Part shown: positions 25,736-34,092 of the stretch, piece by piece | Numbering within the stretch: position 1 is the stretch's first letter | Layout of the letters: each line of letters begins with the position of its first letter | NCBI GenBank assembly: GCA_019748195.1 | Contig: JAIEPW010000022.1 | Coordinates: 124,001-188,000, forward strand | Source of the DNA: Bryobacteraceae bacterium | GTDB taxonomy: Bacteria; Acidobacteriota; Terriglobia; Bryobacterales; Bryobacteraceae | Length of the DNA: 64,000 nt | Reading direction: 5' to 3' | The notes under the pieces: model-generated | The model's input: the letters and a program-made list of their open reading frames with translations, nothing else | Database searches by the model: none | Told to the model about the DNA's origin: nothing | Translations under genes and position numbers: made by a program

Positions 25736-27085
25736 CTACCGCGATCGCCAGGATTGCACGACGCGGGTCCAGGCGAGCAGCAGCACCATGCCGATCAGGA
25801 TCAGGGCGGTGGAGAGTCCGATCCACAGGCCGGCCGCGCCCCAGCCAGCGGGGAACGCGAGGGCGTAGCCCAGAGGGAGCCCGATCAGCCAGTAGCAGGT
25901 AATGTGCGTGAGCATCGCCGTGCGGGTGTCGCCGGCGCCGCGCAGCGCGCCGGTGGCTACGGCCTGGATGCCATCGAATAGCTGGAAGAACGCGGCGATC
26001 GCGAGCAAACCGGCGGCGATGCGGACGACGTTGACCTCCGGCGTGAACAGCCGGGCGATGGCGCCCGGGATCAGCCATAAGGACAGCGCGGCGAGAAACA
26101 TGAACGACGCTCCCAATCCGATGGCCACCCAGCCGGCGCGCGCCGCCGCGCCGGGATCGAGCGATCCCAGTCCGTGGCCCACCCGCACCGCGGCCGCGGA
26201 GCTGATCCCGAGCGGCACCATGTAGGTAACGCTGGCGATATTCAGGGTGATCTGGTGGGCGGCGAGCTGCGCTGGGTCGAGCCGCGCGATCAGCGTCGTG
26301 ACCACCGCGAACACGCCCACCTCGAACGTGATCTGGGTGGCTGCCGGGAATCCCAGGCGCGAAACCTCGCGCAGACGGCCGGGATGGAGAAGCAGCGAGA
26401 GCTCGCGAATGCGCACGTGGTGGCGGCGATCGTGGTGCAGGATCGTCAGACCGAGAAACACGGCCAGATAAACGCGCGATAGCGTGGTGGCCCAGCCCAG
26501 GCCCTCGGTGCCCAGCGCCGGCGCTCCGAATTTGCCGAACATCAGCACCCAGTTGAAGAACACGTTCACCAGGTTGGTGGTCACCAGCGCGATCATCACC
26601 GGGGCAACGATGTTCAGGCTTTGGAGGAAGCGCCGGAAGGCGGAGTAGAGCATCAGCGGCAGCGTCCCCCAGGCCATCGCCTTCAGATAAGGAACCGTTT
26701 CCTGGCGAACGGCTGGATTGACGCCGAAACTATCCATCAGGGGGACGATGAGCCACACCCCACCCATCAGCACCGGCGCCATCAGAATCGCGAGCCAGAC
26801 GCCGGCGATCAACCAGTGCTGGCATTCCTTCAGGTCCTTGGCGCCGTAAGCTCGGGAGATCAGAGTGTCCAGGCCGAGGAGGAGGCCGATTCCGAACACG
26901 CTGAAGGTGTAGTAGATCCCCGCGCCGAGGCCGACCGCGCCGAGGGCCGTTGCGCTCAGGCGCCCCGCCATGAGGGTATCGACGACGCCCTCGGCCATCC
27001 AGCCGAGCTCCGCGAAGACAAGCGGAAGCGCCAGGCGGAGGGTGGAGGGCAGCTCTTTGCGCAGAGCTTGCCAGGAGAGGTTCAC
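25736..27085 (-). CDS. MATE-family multidrug/cation antiporter (NorM-like)
   Basis: 449 residues from a GTG at 27085. Twelve predicted membrane helices in two homologous halves: LALPLVFAELGWMAEGVVDT and LMAGRLSATALGAVG at the N-terminus are the conserved MATE opening, and LGFPAATQITFEVGVF with VGHGLGSLDPGAAARAGW the matching second half. Exports cationic drugs in exchange for Na+ or H+. The conserved acidic residue of helix 1 is present as Glu in FAELGW. 25 nt upstream of the small-protein/transferase pair on the same strand; divergent from rpsT. Confidence 0.93.
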   Translation of the reverse strand: MNLSWQALRKELPSTLRLALPLVFAELGWMAEGVVDTLMAGRLSATALGAVGLGAGIYYTFSVFGIGLLLGLDTLISRAYGAKDLKECQHWLIAGVWLAILMAPVLMGGVWLIVPLMDSFGVNPAVRQETVPYLKAMAWGTLPLMLYSAFRRFLQSLNIVAPVMIALVTTNLVNVFFNWVLMFGKFGAPALGTEGLGWATTLSRVYLAVFLGLTILHHDRRHHVRIRELSLLLHPGRLREVSRLGFPAATQITFEVGVFAVVTTLIARLDPAQLAAHQITLNIASVTYMVPLGISSAAAVRVGHGLGSLDPGAAARAGWVAIGLGASFMFLAALSLWLIPGAIARLFTPEVNVVRIAAGLLAIAAFFQLFDGIQAVATGALRGAGDTRTAMLTHITCYWLIGLPLGYALAFPAGWGAAGLWIGLSTALILIGMVLLLAWTRVVQSWRSR

Positions 27086-27151
27086 GCGTTACGAGTGTAG
27101 CAACCGCGTGTCAGGCGCGGCCCGGGCGAAGGGTTATGAAAGCGATCCCGA

Positions 27152-27180
27152 TTGCGCCCGACCTTCGGGTGCGGTATTCT
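27152..27180 (+). promoter_or_regulatory. rpsT promoter
   Basis: TTGCGC (27152-27157), 17-nt spacer, TATTCT (27175-27180). Transcription would start near 27187, giving a ~30-nt leader to the rpsT ATG at 27217 with GGAAGG inside it. Confidence 0.6.
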
Positions 27181-27216
27181 GATAGCTGGACTTTACTGGA
27201 AGGTTTCTAGTTTTCG

Positions 27217-27483
27217 ATGGCGAACACTGTATCCTCGCTTAAGCGAATGCGCATCACCGAACGGCGGACGGAAATCAACCGCCAGCGCAAGACCCGTTTG
27301 CGGCATTCGATCCGCGCGTTCCGCCGCCTGGTGGCGGATAAGAAGCTGGAGGAAGCGCGCAAGCTGCTTCCGCAGACGTTCTCAATGGTGGATCGCGCCG
27401 CCAAGTGGGGCATTATCAAGAAGAATACGGCCGCCCGGTATAAGAGCCGGATGAGCCACCGGCTGGCGAAGATCGCCGCCTAA
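27217..27483 (+). CDS. rpsT: 30S ribosomal protein S20
   Basis: 88 residues, the family norm, Lys/Arg-rich and all-helical. [20 protein letters not shown] and [20 protein letters not shown] followed by [12 protein letters not shown] are the conserved S20 segments that bind 16S rRNA helices at the base of the small subunit. Monocistronic, with a promoter just upstream and an intrinsic terminator 26 nt downstream. S20 genes are commonly autoregulated; no structure supporting this is visible. Confidence 0.97.
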   Translation: MANTVSSLKRMRITERRTEINRQRKTRLRHSIRAFRRLVADKKLEEARKLLPQTFSMVDRAAKWGIIKKNTAARYKSRMSHRLAKIAA

Positions 27484-27509
27484 ACCAAGTTTGTTCAACC
27501 CTTGGACCA

Positions 27510-27536
27510 CGCCCGCTCGCAAGAGCGGGCGTTTTT
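27510..27536 (+). terminator. Rho-independent terminator of rpsT
   Basis: Perfect 9-bp stem CGCCCGCTC (27510-27518) / GAGCGGGCG (27523-27531) with a GCAA tetraloop, followed directly by TTTTT (27532-27536). Confidence 0.95.
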
Positions 27537-27910
27537 GCTGGAGCCGAGGAGGGGAGAGGGAGTTTCTTGCCGCAATCTTCTCCGAAATGCCGGATAGGAC
27601 CAAACGACCCGGCAAAAATCACGATTGAGACGCTCACGTTTCCAGGCGATCCGGGCTACCATGACACCGAAACCACCCGTAAAGGAGCTCGATCCCGAGG
27701 AACCCACGTTGCGTCGCAAGACATGGCCTGGACGCACATAGCCGAGGTGCCTCTGCCTGCAGTCTGCTACAACACCGCCGGTTGCCGTTGGAACCACTTA
27801 GTTCGCGTCGTCACTGGGGAGAGGGTACGCTGAGCTCGTCACCCACCGTCTTGCTGATCCGACTGCCGACGTTTGAAGCACACCTTCCCCGCCATGCAAC
27901 AATAGCTCCG
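27537..27910 (+). other. 374-bp intergenic region without recognised gene
   Basis: Between the rpsT terminator and the alcohol dehydrogenase. It has a purine tract (27543-27559) and short open frames without homology signs. A 26-codon frame from the ATG at 27661 ending TAG could be a gene remnant, but nothing supports translation. The promoter of the alcohol dehydrogenase should be here, yet no good -35/-10 pair is evident. Confidence 0.5.
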
Positions 27911-28936
27911 ATGAAAACCGCTCTCCTCCGCGAAATCGGACAGCCCCTGGAACTGACCGAGATCGACACCCCCCAACCCGGACCCGGCGAGGTTCTCGTC
28001 CGCGTCGACGCCTGCGGCGTCTGCCATTCCGACCTCCACCTGGCCGACGGCGATTGGGACATGCTGAAGCCCATCACCAAGACTCCGCTGGTGTTGGGCC
28101 ATGAAGTGGCCGGCGTGGTGGTGGATACCGGGGAGGGCGTTACCGGCATCGCCGCCGGGGATCGCGTCGGCGTGCCCTGGCTCCACTGGACCTGCGGCGA
28201 GTGCGAGTTCTGCCGCGAAGGACGCGAAGTCCTCTGCTCCAAACAGCTCATCACCGGCTGCACCGTGGACGGCGGATTTGCCGAGTTCATCCGCGCTAAG
28301 GCCAGCCACGCCGCCAAACTGCCCGCATCGCTGAAGACGGAGGAAGCGGCGCCGCTGCTGTGCGCCGGGCTGACCGTGTATCGCGCCCTGAAGCAATCCG
28401 GCCTGCAATCCGGACAGCGGTTGTGCGTCGTCGGCATCGGCGGATTGGGCCACCTCGCCGTGCAGGTGGGCAAGGCGATGGGCGCATCCGTCTACGGCGT
28501 CGATCTTGCCGAAGACAAGCTGAAGCTCGCCACGGAGTGCGGCGCCGACGGCGTGTTCAACGCCGCCGCCGGACCCGTGCACAAGGAAATCAAGAAGCTC
28601 GGCGGCATGCATGTCGTGCTGGTGGCTTCCGGATCCAAAGCCGCCTACGAATCGGCCCTGCGCTACCTGCGCAAGGGCGGTACCCTGGCCGTGGTGGGCA
28701 TGGCGCCCGAGCCGGTGCCCATCTCTACCGTCGCCCTGGTGTCGCTGGAGGCTCGCATCGTCGCCAGTTCCGTGGGCACCCGCCAGGACCTGGCCGAACT
28801 GCTGGACCTGGTCGATCGCAACCCCTCCATCCGCTGCCGTATCGAGACGCGCCCGCTGTCCGCGGCGCCGGAGGTTCTCGATCAAATGCGAAGAGGCGAA
28901 CTGGTCGGCCGGATTGTCCTGACACCCCACGGATAA
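27911..28936 (+). CDS. Zinc-dependent alcohol dehydrogenase (MDR family, AdhA/AdhP-like)
   Basis: 341 residues from the ATG at 27911; the frame is open further upstream but without family similarity. Catalytic zinc ligands Cys38 (GVCHSD) and His64-Glu65 (LGHE); structural zinc site Cys95, Cys98, Cys101 and Cys109 in CGECEFCREGREVLC. The Rossmann part has VVGIGGLGHLAVQVGKAMGA. Oxidises primary alcohols with NAD or reduces aldehydes; the short sequence CGVCHSDLHLADGDW is typical of the tetrameric bacterial AdhA group. Ends 84 nt before recA with its own likely promoter. Confidence 0.92.
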   Translation: MKTALLREIGQPLELTEIDTPQPGPGEVLVRVDACGVCHSDLHLADGDWDMLKPITKTPLVLGHEVAGVVVDTGEGVTGIAAGDRVGVPWLHWTCGECEFCREGREVLCSKQLITGCTVDGGFAEFIRAKASHAAKLPASLKTEEAAPLLCAGLTVYRALKQSGLQSGQRLCVVGIGGLGHLAVQVGKAMGASVYGVDLAEDKLKLATECGADGVFNAAAGPVHKEIKKLGGMHVVLVASGSKAAYESALRYLRKGGTLAVVGMAPEPVPISTVALVSLEARIVASSVGTRQDLAELLDLVDRNPSIRCRIETRPLSAAPEVLDQMRRGELVGRIVLTPHG

Positions 28937-28949
28937 AAGAGGCGAAGAC

Positions 28950-28978
28950 CTGGCGAAAACTTTCCTTGAGAGTTATAC
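28950..28978 (+). promoter_or_regulatory. possible recA promoter
   Basis: TATACT (28973-28978) is a good -10; 17 nt upstream lies TGGCGA, a poor -35. Transcription would start near 28985, leaving a 36-nt leader that contains GGAGG 7 nt before the recA ATG. No recognised LexA box was seen. Confidence 0.35.
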
Positions 28979-29020
28979 TGGCTTCTTTACACCATATCCG
29001 TAGAAGCTGGAGGAAAACGC

Positions 29021-30082
29021 ATGGAAGACAAGGAACGGCAACGGGCGTTGACTGCCGCCCTGGGGCAGATTGAGAAGCAGTTCGGCAAGGGCTCCATCCT
29101 CCGGCTGGGCGCCAAGGAAAGCGTCGTTCAGGTCCCCGCCATCTCGACCGGGTCCATATCCGTGGACTATGCTCTCGGCATCGGCGGCTTCCCGCGGGGG
29201 CGCATTTCGGAGATCTTCGGGCCGGAATCGTCGGGCAAAACGACCATCGCGCTCCAGGTGGTGGCGGAGGCGCAAAAAGCAGGGGGCGTCGCGGCGTTCA
29301 TTGACGTGGAACATGCTCTCGACCCCACCTACGCCCGCAAGCTCGGCGTGGATGTGGATAATTTGCTGGTGTCGCAGCCCGATTACGGCGAGCAGGCGCT
29401 GGAGATCACCAACGCGCTGATCACTTCCGGGTCCATCGACGTGCTGGTGGTGGACTCCGTGGCCGCGCTGGTGCCCAAGGCCGAGCTCGACGGCGAGATG
29501 GGCGACAGCTTTGTCGGCGTGCACGCGCGGCTGATGTCGCAGGCCATGCGCAAGCTGACGGGTATCGTGTTCAAGTCCAACACCTGCCTGATCTTCATCA
29601 ACCAGATCCGGGAGAAGATCGGGGTCATGTTCGGCAGTCCGGAGACGACCACCGGAGGCCGGGCGCTGAAGTTTTACTCCTCGGTTCGCGCCGATATCCG
29701 CCGCATCGCCGCCTTGAAGGAGGGCGAGGTGGTGATTGGAAACCGGACCAAGGTCAAGATCGTGAAGAACAAGGTGGCGCCGCCGTTCCGCGAGGCGGAG
29801 TTCGACATCCTGTACGGCGAGGGCATCTCCAAGGAAGGCGACCTGATCGACCTCGGCGTAGCCCACAACCTGGTGGAGAAATCCGGCTCCTGGTACAGCT
29901 ACAAGGGCGAACGGATCGGCCAGGGTCGGGAGAATGCGCGCCAGTTCCTGAAGGAAAATCCGGAGATGAAGGCGACGATCGATGCCGATCTGCGCAAGGC
30001 CTTGGGCCTGGGGGCGGCGGCCCCGGAAGCGGCGGCGCCCATCATTGCGCAACCGGTGGCGGCGGGTCGAAGCCGCGGGTAA
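29021..30082 (+). CDS. recA: Recombinase RecA
   Basis: 353 residues, normal length. Forms ATP-dependent filaments on single-stranded DNA for homologous recombination and LexA cleavage. Walker [10 protein letters not shown] near residue 67-75, Walker [17 protein letters not shown] to [17 protein letters not shown]1/L2 DNA-binding loops ([35 protein letters not shown]) and the MAW-like adenine region are all intact. The C-terminal tail is Ala/Pro-rich and ends SRG instead of the acidic tail of E. coli RecA. Strong GGAGG ribosome site. A glycosyltransferase gene starts 21 nt after its stop. Confidence 0.98.
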   Translation: MEDKERQRALTAALGQIEKQFGKGSILRLGAKESVVQVPAISTGSISVDYALGIGGFPRGRISEIFGPESSGKTTIALQVVAEAQKAGGVAAFIDVEHALDPTYARKLGVDVDNLLVSQPDYGEQALEITNALITSGSIDVLVVDSVAALVPKAELDGEMGDSFVGVHARLMSQAMRKLTGIVFKSNTCLIFINQIREKIGVMFGSPETTTGGRALKFYSSVRADIRRIAALKEGEVVIGNRTKVKIVKNKVAPPFREAEFDILYGEGISKEGDLIDLGVAHNLVEKSGSWYSYKGERIGQGRENARQFLKENPEMKATIDADLRKALGLGAAAPEAAAPIIAQPVAAGRSRG

Positions 30083-30103
30083 GTTCGCTATAGTAGTTAG
30101 CCG

Positions 30104-31015
30104 GTGGCCGAGCCCTCACAGCCGATACCCGTGCGTGTTTCCGCGATCCTGATTTCACGAAATCAGGAAAGCGCGGCCCGCCGCGCGATTCAGGCCCTGG
30201 AAGCCTCCCCTGCCCGCGCGCAACTGCAGATCCTGCTGGTGGACAGCGGATCGAGCGATGGCAGCGGCAGGCTGGACGAGGAGTTCCCGAACGTCACCGC
30301 CTTGCGGCTGCAAAAGAACTTCGGCGTCACCCGCGCCTGCAACATCGCCATGCGGACCGCGTCGGGCGAATTCATCCTGTTTCTGGACCCCGGCGTGGAA
30401 CTCGCGCCGGACGCGGTCCCGCGCATGGTGGAAAGACTCGATGAGGACGCGGAAGCCACCGCCGTATGCCCGCTGATTCTCGATACCGCGGGCAACCTCG
30501 CGATTCGGACCCAGGGCCTGCCCTCGTTTGCCGAGCTCGCGGCGGAGTACAAGACCGGAATCACCCCGCCGGCGATGCCCGTGCAGGACGTCGCGTTTCT
30601 CACCGTGGAGGCGCCCGGCTGGCTTGCGCTGATGGTTCGCAGGCAGTTCCTCCAAGGGATGAACTGGTTGGATGCCCGGTTCGGGAGCTACGGAGCCGAG
30701 CTGGACCTGTTTGCGCAGATCAAGCGGGCCAACAAGAAGATCCGGCTGCTGCCCGCCGCCAAGGGCGTCCTCCATCGGGAGGAGAAGGAGGAAAACGCGC
30801 GCGACCGCGTCCTGCGGGCGGCCGATCGCGCCACCGGCATCCTCGCCTACGCCGGCAAGCACAACGGCGGATCGATCGGCCCGCGCATCTCGCTATCGCT
30901 GTGGGCGCTGGGCCGCGCGCTGGGCAGCCTGGCGAGGCCCAAGGAACTCGGCTTCGAGTTTCAGCGCTTCCTCGGCATCCTCACCGGGCAACGCATCGAC
31001 GGCACGCAGGAGTAA
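30104..31015 (+). CDS. Family 2 glycosyltransferase
   Basis: 303 residues from a GTG at 30104. GT-A fold opening VSAILISRNQESAARRAIQA and nucleotide-sugar binding LLVDSGSSDGSGRL near residues 44-58; ILFLDPGVELAPDAVPRMV near 90-108 takes the place of the DxD loop (DPG); then LTVEAPGWLALMVRRQFLQG and a C-terminal helical tail. Similar to rhamnosyl- and other cell-surface transferases; donor and acceptor unknown. No membrane helices. It follows recA by 21 nt and may be read through from it; converges with the Oar-like receptor gene, 3 nt away. Confidence 0.85.
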   Translation: MAEPSQPIPVRVSAILISRNQESAARRAIQALEASPARAQLQILLVDSGSSDGSGRLDEEFPNVTALRLQKNFGVTRACNIAMRTASGEFILFLDPGVELAPDAVPRMVERLDEDAEATAVCPLILDTAGNLAIRTQGLPSFAELAAEYKTGITPPAMPVQDVAFLTVEAPGWLALMVRRQFLQGMNWLDARFGSYGAELDLFAQIKRANKKIRLLPAAKGVLHREEKEENARDRVLRAADRATGILAYAGKHNGGSIGPRISLSLWALGRALGSLARPKELGFEFQRFLGILTGQRIDGTQE

Positions 31016-31018
31016 TCG

Positions 31019-33985
31019 CTACCAGATGATCTTCGCGGCAAGCTGGAGAATCCGCGGGTCGCCCGTCGCGTTTGCGAACAAGTAGTTCGAGGTCCGCGTG
31101 AAGGTTCCGGTCTGGGTGGCCGCGGCGAACGCGAAGTTATAGAATCCCGCGTTCTGGCCGGTGATGTTGGTGCGATTGGTGATGTTGAACGCCTCACCCA
31201 TCAGCCGCAGCGTCACCCGCTCCTTCCACAGCGGGACATCCTTGCTGACGCGCATGTCGAACGTTCCGAAGGCGGGAAGCCGCAGGGTGTTGCGTCCCAC
31301 GAACGGAGGCCGGTCGTTGCGGTTATTGCCGTCGAGGTTCACGTCCGTGCCCACGCGCTGCGAAAAGACCTGGCCGGAGCTTAGTTGCCAGATTCCGGAA
31401 AGCTGCCATCCGCTGAGGACTCCCCGCGCGAACGGATTCGCGAGGCTATTTGCGTAGTTGATGTCCCACGTTCCCGAAGCCACCAGGCGGTGAGGTATGT
31501 CGGAATCGCCCAGACCCCGCTCCAGTTGCGGATTCAACGTATCGAACGCAACCGCGGCGTCGTCGCCGGTCTCCGGCACCACGGCCACCGCGCCGATGCC
31601 GGTGTCGATCACCTTGGAGAACGTGTACGAAGCCAGGATCTGGAAGCGCTGCGCGTAGCGTTTGGTGAACTGCACGAAGCCGCCGTGATAGAAGGAATCG
31701 CCGGTGCTCTCCGCCAGGCTGATGCGGCCGAAATTGCGATTGGGGCGCAGCCCGTTGCGGCGGAAGAAAGTAGTGGTCCCGGTGGCGTTGCCGGCGGCAT
31801 CCCGCACGGTGGCGTTCAGAATCAGGTTCGGGAACTGGTTGATGTCGCGAGTCCGCGGCAGCTTCAGCCCGCGCACGCCCAGGTAGCCGACCGTAACGGC
31901 GGTGTCTTTCGAAAGCTGGATGTCGAAGTTATAGCTCCACTGCCAGGTTTCGGGCTGCTCGTAATTCGGGTCCATGACGAATACATTGGGAGTAAGCGAC
32001 TGCTGCGGCGGGCGCGTCAGCAGGTTGGGATACACCGGAAAGTCCGGCGACGCGGGAGTGAGGAAGAACTGGGTCACCGAAAGCCCGTTGTTGTTGTGCG
32101 AGGTGCCGGTGACGATGGTGGACGTCCGCCCGAAGAAGCGTCCCGCGCCGCCGCGCATCAGGATCCGGTCCGTGAGCCTCCAGGCGAAGCCCAGGCGCGG
32201 CGCCCAGTTGTCATTGTCGCGATTGATGCGGTCGTTGAACAGCCTCGCGGCCGTCAGACCCGCATCCGGGTTGCGCACATCCCCGGCGGCGTAGCGGAAC
32301 AGGTCGTAGCGGATTCCATAGTTCAAGGTCAGGCGGTTGTTTACGCGCCAGGAATCCTGGATGAAGAAGGCGTACTCGTCGGCGTTGGGCCGGGTCAGCG
32401 GCCCGCCGGTATTCGGGCCGGCGAACGCCTGGATGAAGCTGCTGGGCTGCCGCCGCGCGAACGCTTCCAGGGACGTAAACGTATAGGTGCCGCCGAACTG
32501 CCCCGGGAAGAAATTCTCGATCCGCGCGAAGTTGAAGTCGCCGCCGAACTTGAAGGAGTGCCTTCCCACTACCCAGGAAAGACTGCTGAGGAACTGGTAG
32601 CTGTCGATATTGGTGTAGCGCGGGCTGAAGTTGTTCCGCCCGAACGCGATGTACTGCTGCCCCGACTGTTGCACCACCGTGCGCGGTCCCTCGGAGTTGG
32701 CCGTGCCGGGCGCGTCGTCCTTCAGGTAGTTGAACCGCACGTCCCAGATCTTGTTGGACCCGATGATCCGGTTGTAATTCAGTGTCGCGTTGTCGGTCTT
32801 GTTCTCGGAGTTGCCGGTGCCGTTTTCCGCGGTCTGGAACGTGTTCTCGTAGTTCTTGCCGGTGAAGCGGTGGAAGTTGTAGCGTCCGGAAAGAGTCTGG
32901 TTCGCGCCCAGGTTCCAATCGATTTTTACCAGCACGATGTTGTTGTCCTGGCGGCGATCGTACGGCGCGCCGAAGCGCTCCAGGTCGCGAACCGCCTGCT
33001 GCGACAGCGCGTCCGTCGGCACGCCGGGGAACGTCAGCACCACCGGATCGCTGTTGCGCTGGCCTTCATAGTTGAAGAAAAAGAACAGCTTGTTGCGGAC
33101 AATCGGGCCGCCCAGGTTCACGCCGAACTGATCGAACTCGTAGCGCTGCCGCGGAATCCCCAGCGGGAAGCGCGCGGACTGGCTGAACTTGTTCTGCGAC
33201 CGGTTGGCGGTCAGCTTGGTGGTGCGCCAGAACCAGAATGCGTTGCCGTGAAACTCGTTGCTGCCGCTCTTGGTGATCACGTTGATAACGCCGCCCGACG
33301 CCCGGCCGATCTCCGCCGAAAACCCGTTGTTGTTCACCTGGAATTCCTGCACGCTCTCCTGGCTGAAGCTGTACGGATTGCGCGTTCCAGCGCGCCCGGT
33401 GGACTGGCCGAAGAACAGGTTGTTGGAATCTCCGCCATCGATCAGCAGGGAGTTGAACGGCCCGCGCTGTCCGCCGAAGGAGAGATCGCCGCCCCGCGGG
33501 TCGCGAACCACGGCCGGGGTCAGCACAGCGAAATCCAGAAAGTTGCGATTGTTGATGGGCAGGCTGGCCACCGCCTTCTCGTTCACCGTGGTGCTGGTCT
33601 GGGACCGGGTAGTCTCGAGAATGGGAACATCGGCAGAAACGGTCACCTGCTCCGTGGCCGCACCGATCTCCAGCCGGACATCCAGGGTCAGCAGCGCGCC
33701 GACGGAAAGACGAATCTCCTGCTGCCGCGAGCTCTTGAATCCTTGCGCTTCAACCGTGAAGTCATACGTTCCGGCGGGCAGTCGGCTGACGCTGAACAAA
33801 CCCGCATCCGTGGTTTCGACGCTGCGAACCAGGCCGGTGGCGCGATTGGCGGCTGTGACTTTCGCCGAGGGAACGGCGGCGCCGCTGGGATCCGTCACCG
33901 TGCCATTGATGGTGGCGGTCGCGATCTCGGACTGAGCTGTCAAAAAGGTGCTGGACAATACCAACAGGGAGACAAAGCGAAGCAT
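31019..33985 (-). CDS. Oar-like TonB-dependent outer-membrane receptor with carboxypeptidase-regulatory N-domain
   Basis: 988 residues. Signal peptide VSLLVLSSTFLTAQS; an N-terminal carboxypeptidase-regulatory-like domain (ATINGTVTDPSGAAVPSAKV to LPAGTYDFTVEAQGFKS, about 25-95); a plug (TSTTVNEKAVASLPINNRNF, SLLIDGGDSNNLFFGQSTGR, VQEFQVNNNGFSAEIGRASG, VINVITKSGSNEFHG); and a long beta-barrel. This is the Oar/CirA-type group that is greatly expanded in Acidobacteriota and takes up unknown polymers or siderophores. No classical TonB box is obvious. Divergent from the GMC oxidoreductase with 107 nt between starts; a TATACT lies 7 nt before its ATG. Confidence 0.93.
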   Translation of the reverse strand: MLRFVSLLVLSSTFLTAQSEIATATINGTVTDPSGAAVPSAKVTAANRATGLVRSVETTDAGLFSVSRLPAGTYDFTVEAQGFKSSRQQEIRLSVGALLTLDVRLEIGAATEQVTVSADVPILETTRSQTSTTVNEKAVASLPINNRNFLDFAVLTPAVVRDPRGGDLSFGGQRGPFNSLLIDGGDSNNLFFGQSTGRAGTRNPYSFSQESVQEFQVNNNGFSAEIGRASGGVINVITKSGSNEFHGNAFWFWRTTKLTANRSQNKFSQSARFPLGIPRQRYEFDQFGVNLGGPIVRNKLFFFFNYEGQRNSDPVVLTFPGVPTDALSQQAVRDLERFGAPYDRRQDNNIVLVKIDWNLGANQTLSGRYNFHRFTGKNYENTFQTAENGTGNSENKTDNATLNYNRIIGSNKIWDVRFNYLKDDAPGTANSEGPRTVVQQSGQQYIAFGRNNFSPRYTNIDSYQFLSSLSWVVGRHSFKFGGDFNFARIENFFPGQFGGTYTFTSLEAFARRQPSSFIQAFAGPNTGGPLTRPNADEYAFFIQDSWRVNNRLTLNYGIRYDLFRYAAGDVRNPDAGLTAARLFNDRINRDNDNWAPRLGFAWRLTDRILMRGGAGRFFGRTSTIVTGTSHNNNGLSVTQFFLTPASPDFPVYPNLLTRPPQQSLTPNVFVMDPNYEQPETWQWSYNFDIQLSKDTAVTVGYLGVRGLKLPRTRDINQFPNLILNATVRDAAGNATGTTTFFRRNGLRPNRNFGRISLAESTGDSFYHGGFVQFTKRYAQRFQILASYTFSKVIDTGIGAVAVVPETGDDAAVAFDTLNPQLERGLGDSDIPHRLVASGTWDINYANSLANPFARGVLSGWQLSGIWQLSSGQVFSQRVGTDVNLDGNNRNDRPPFVGRNTLRLPAFGTFDMRVSKDVPLWKERVTLRLMGEAFNITNRTNITGQNAGFYNFAFAAATQTGTFTRTSNYLFANATGDPRILQLAAKIIW

Positions 33986-34092
33986 AAGAAGTAGTATACG
34001 CGCCTGTAATGAACATCACGTTAAATGACGCGATGGGCCAGTGGGCCTTGCCGGCGACCGGCCTGCCCGGAAGGTACGCTACACTCTGACCC

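Noticed and set aside
27567-27833. 88-codon open frame downstream of rpsT
   Set aside because: No ribosome site, no fold pattern, compositionally unlike neighbours.
31385-33994. 869-codon open frame antisense to the Oar-like receptor
   Set aside because: No signal, motif or fold; it mirrors the receptor's codon bias in GC-rich DNA. The receptor frame is clearly the coding one.
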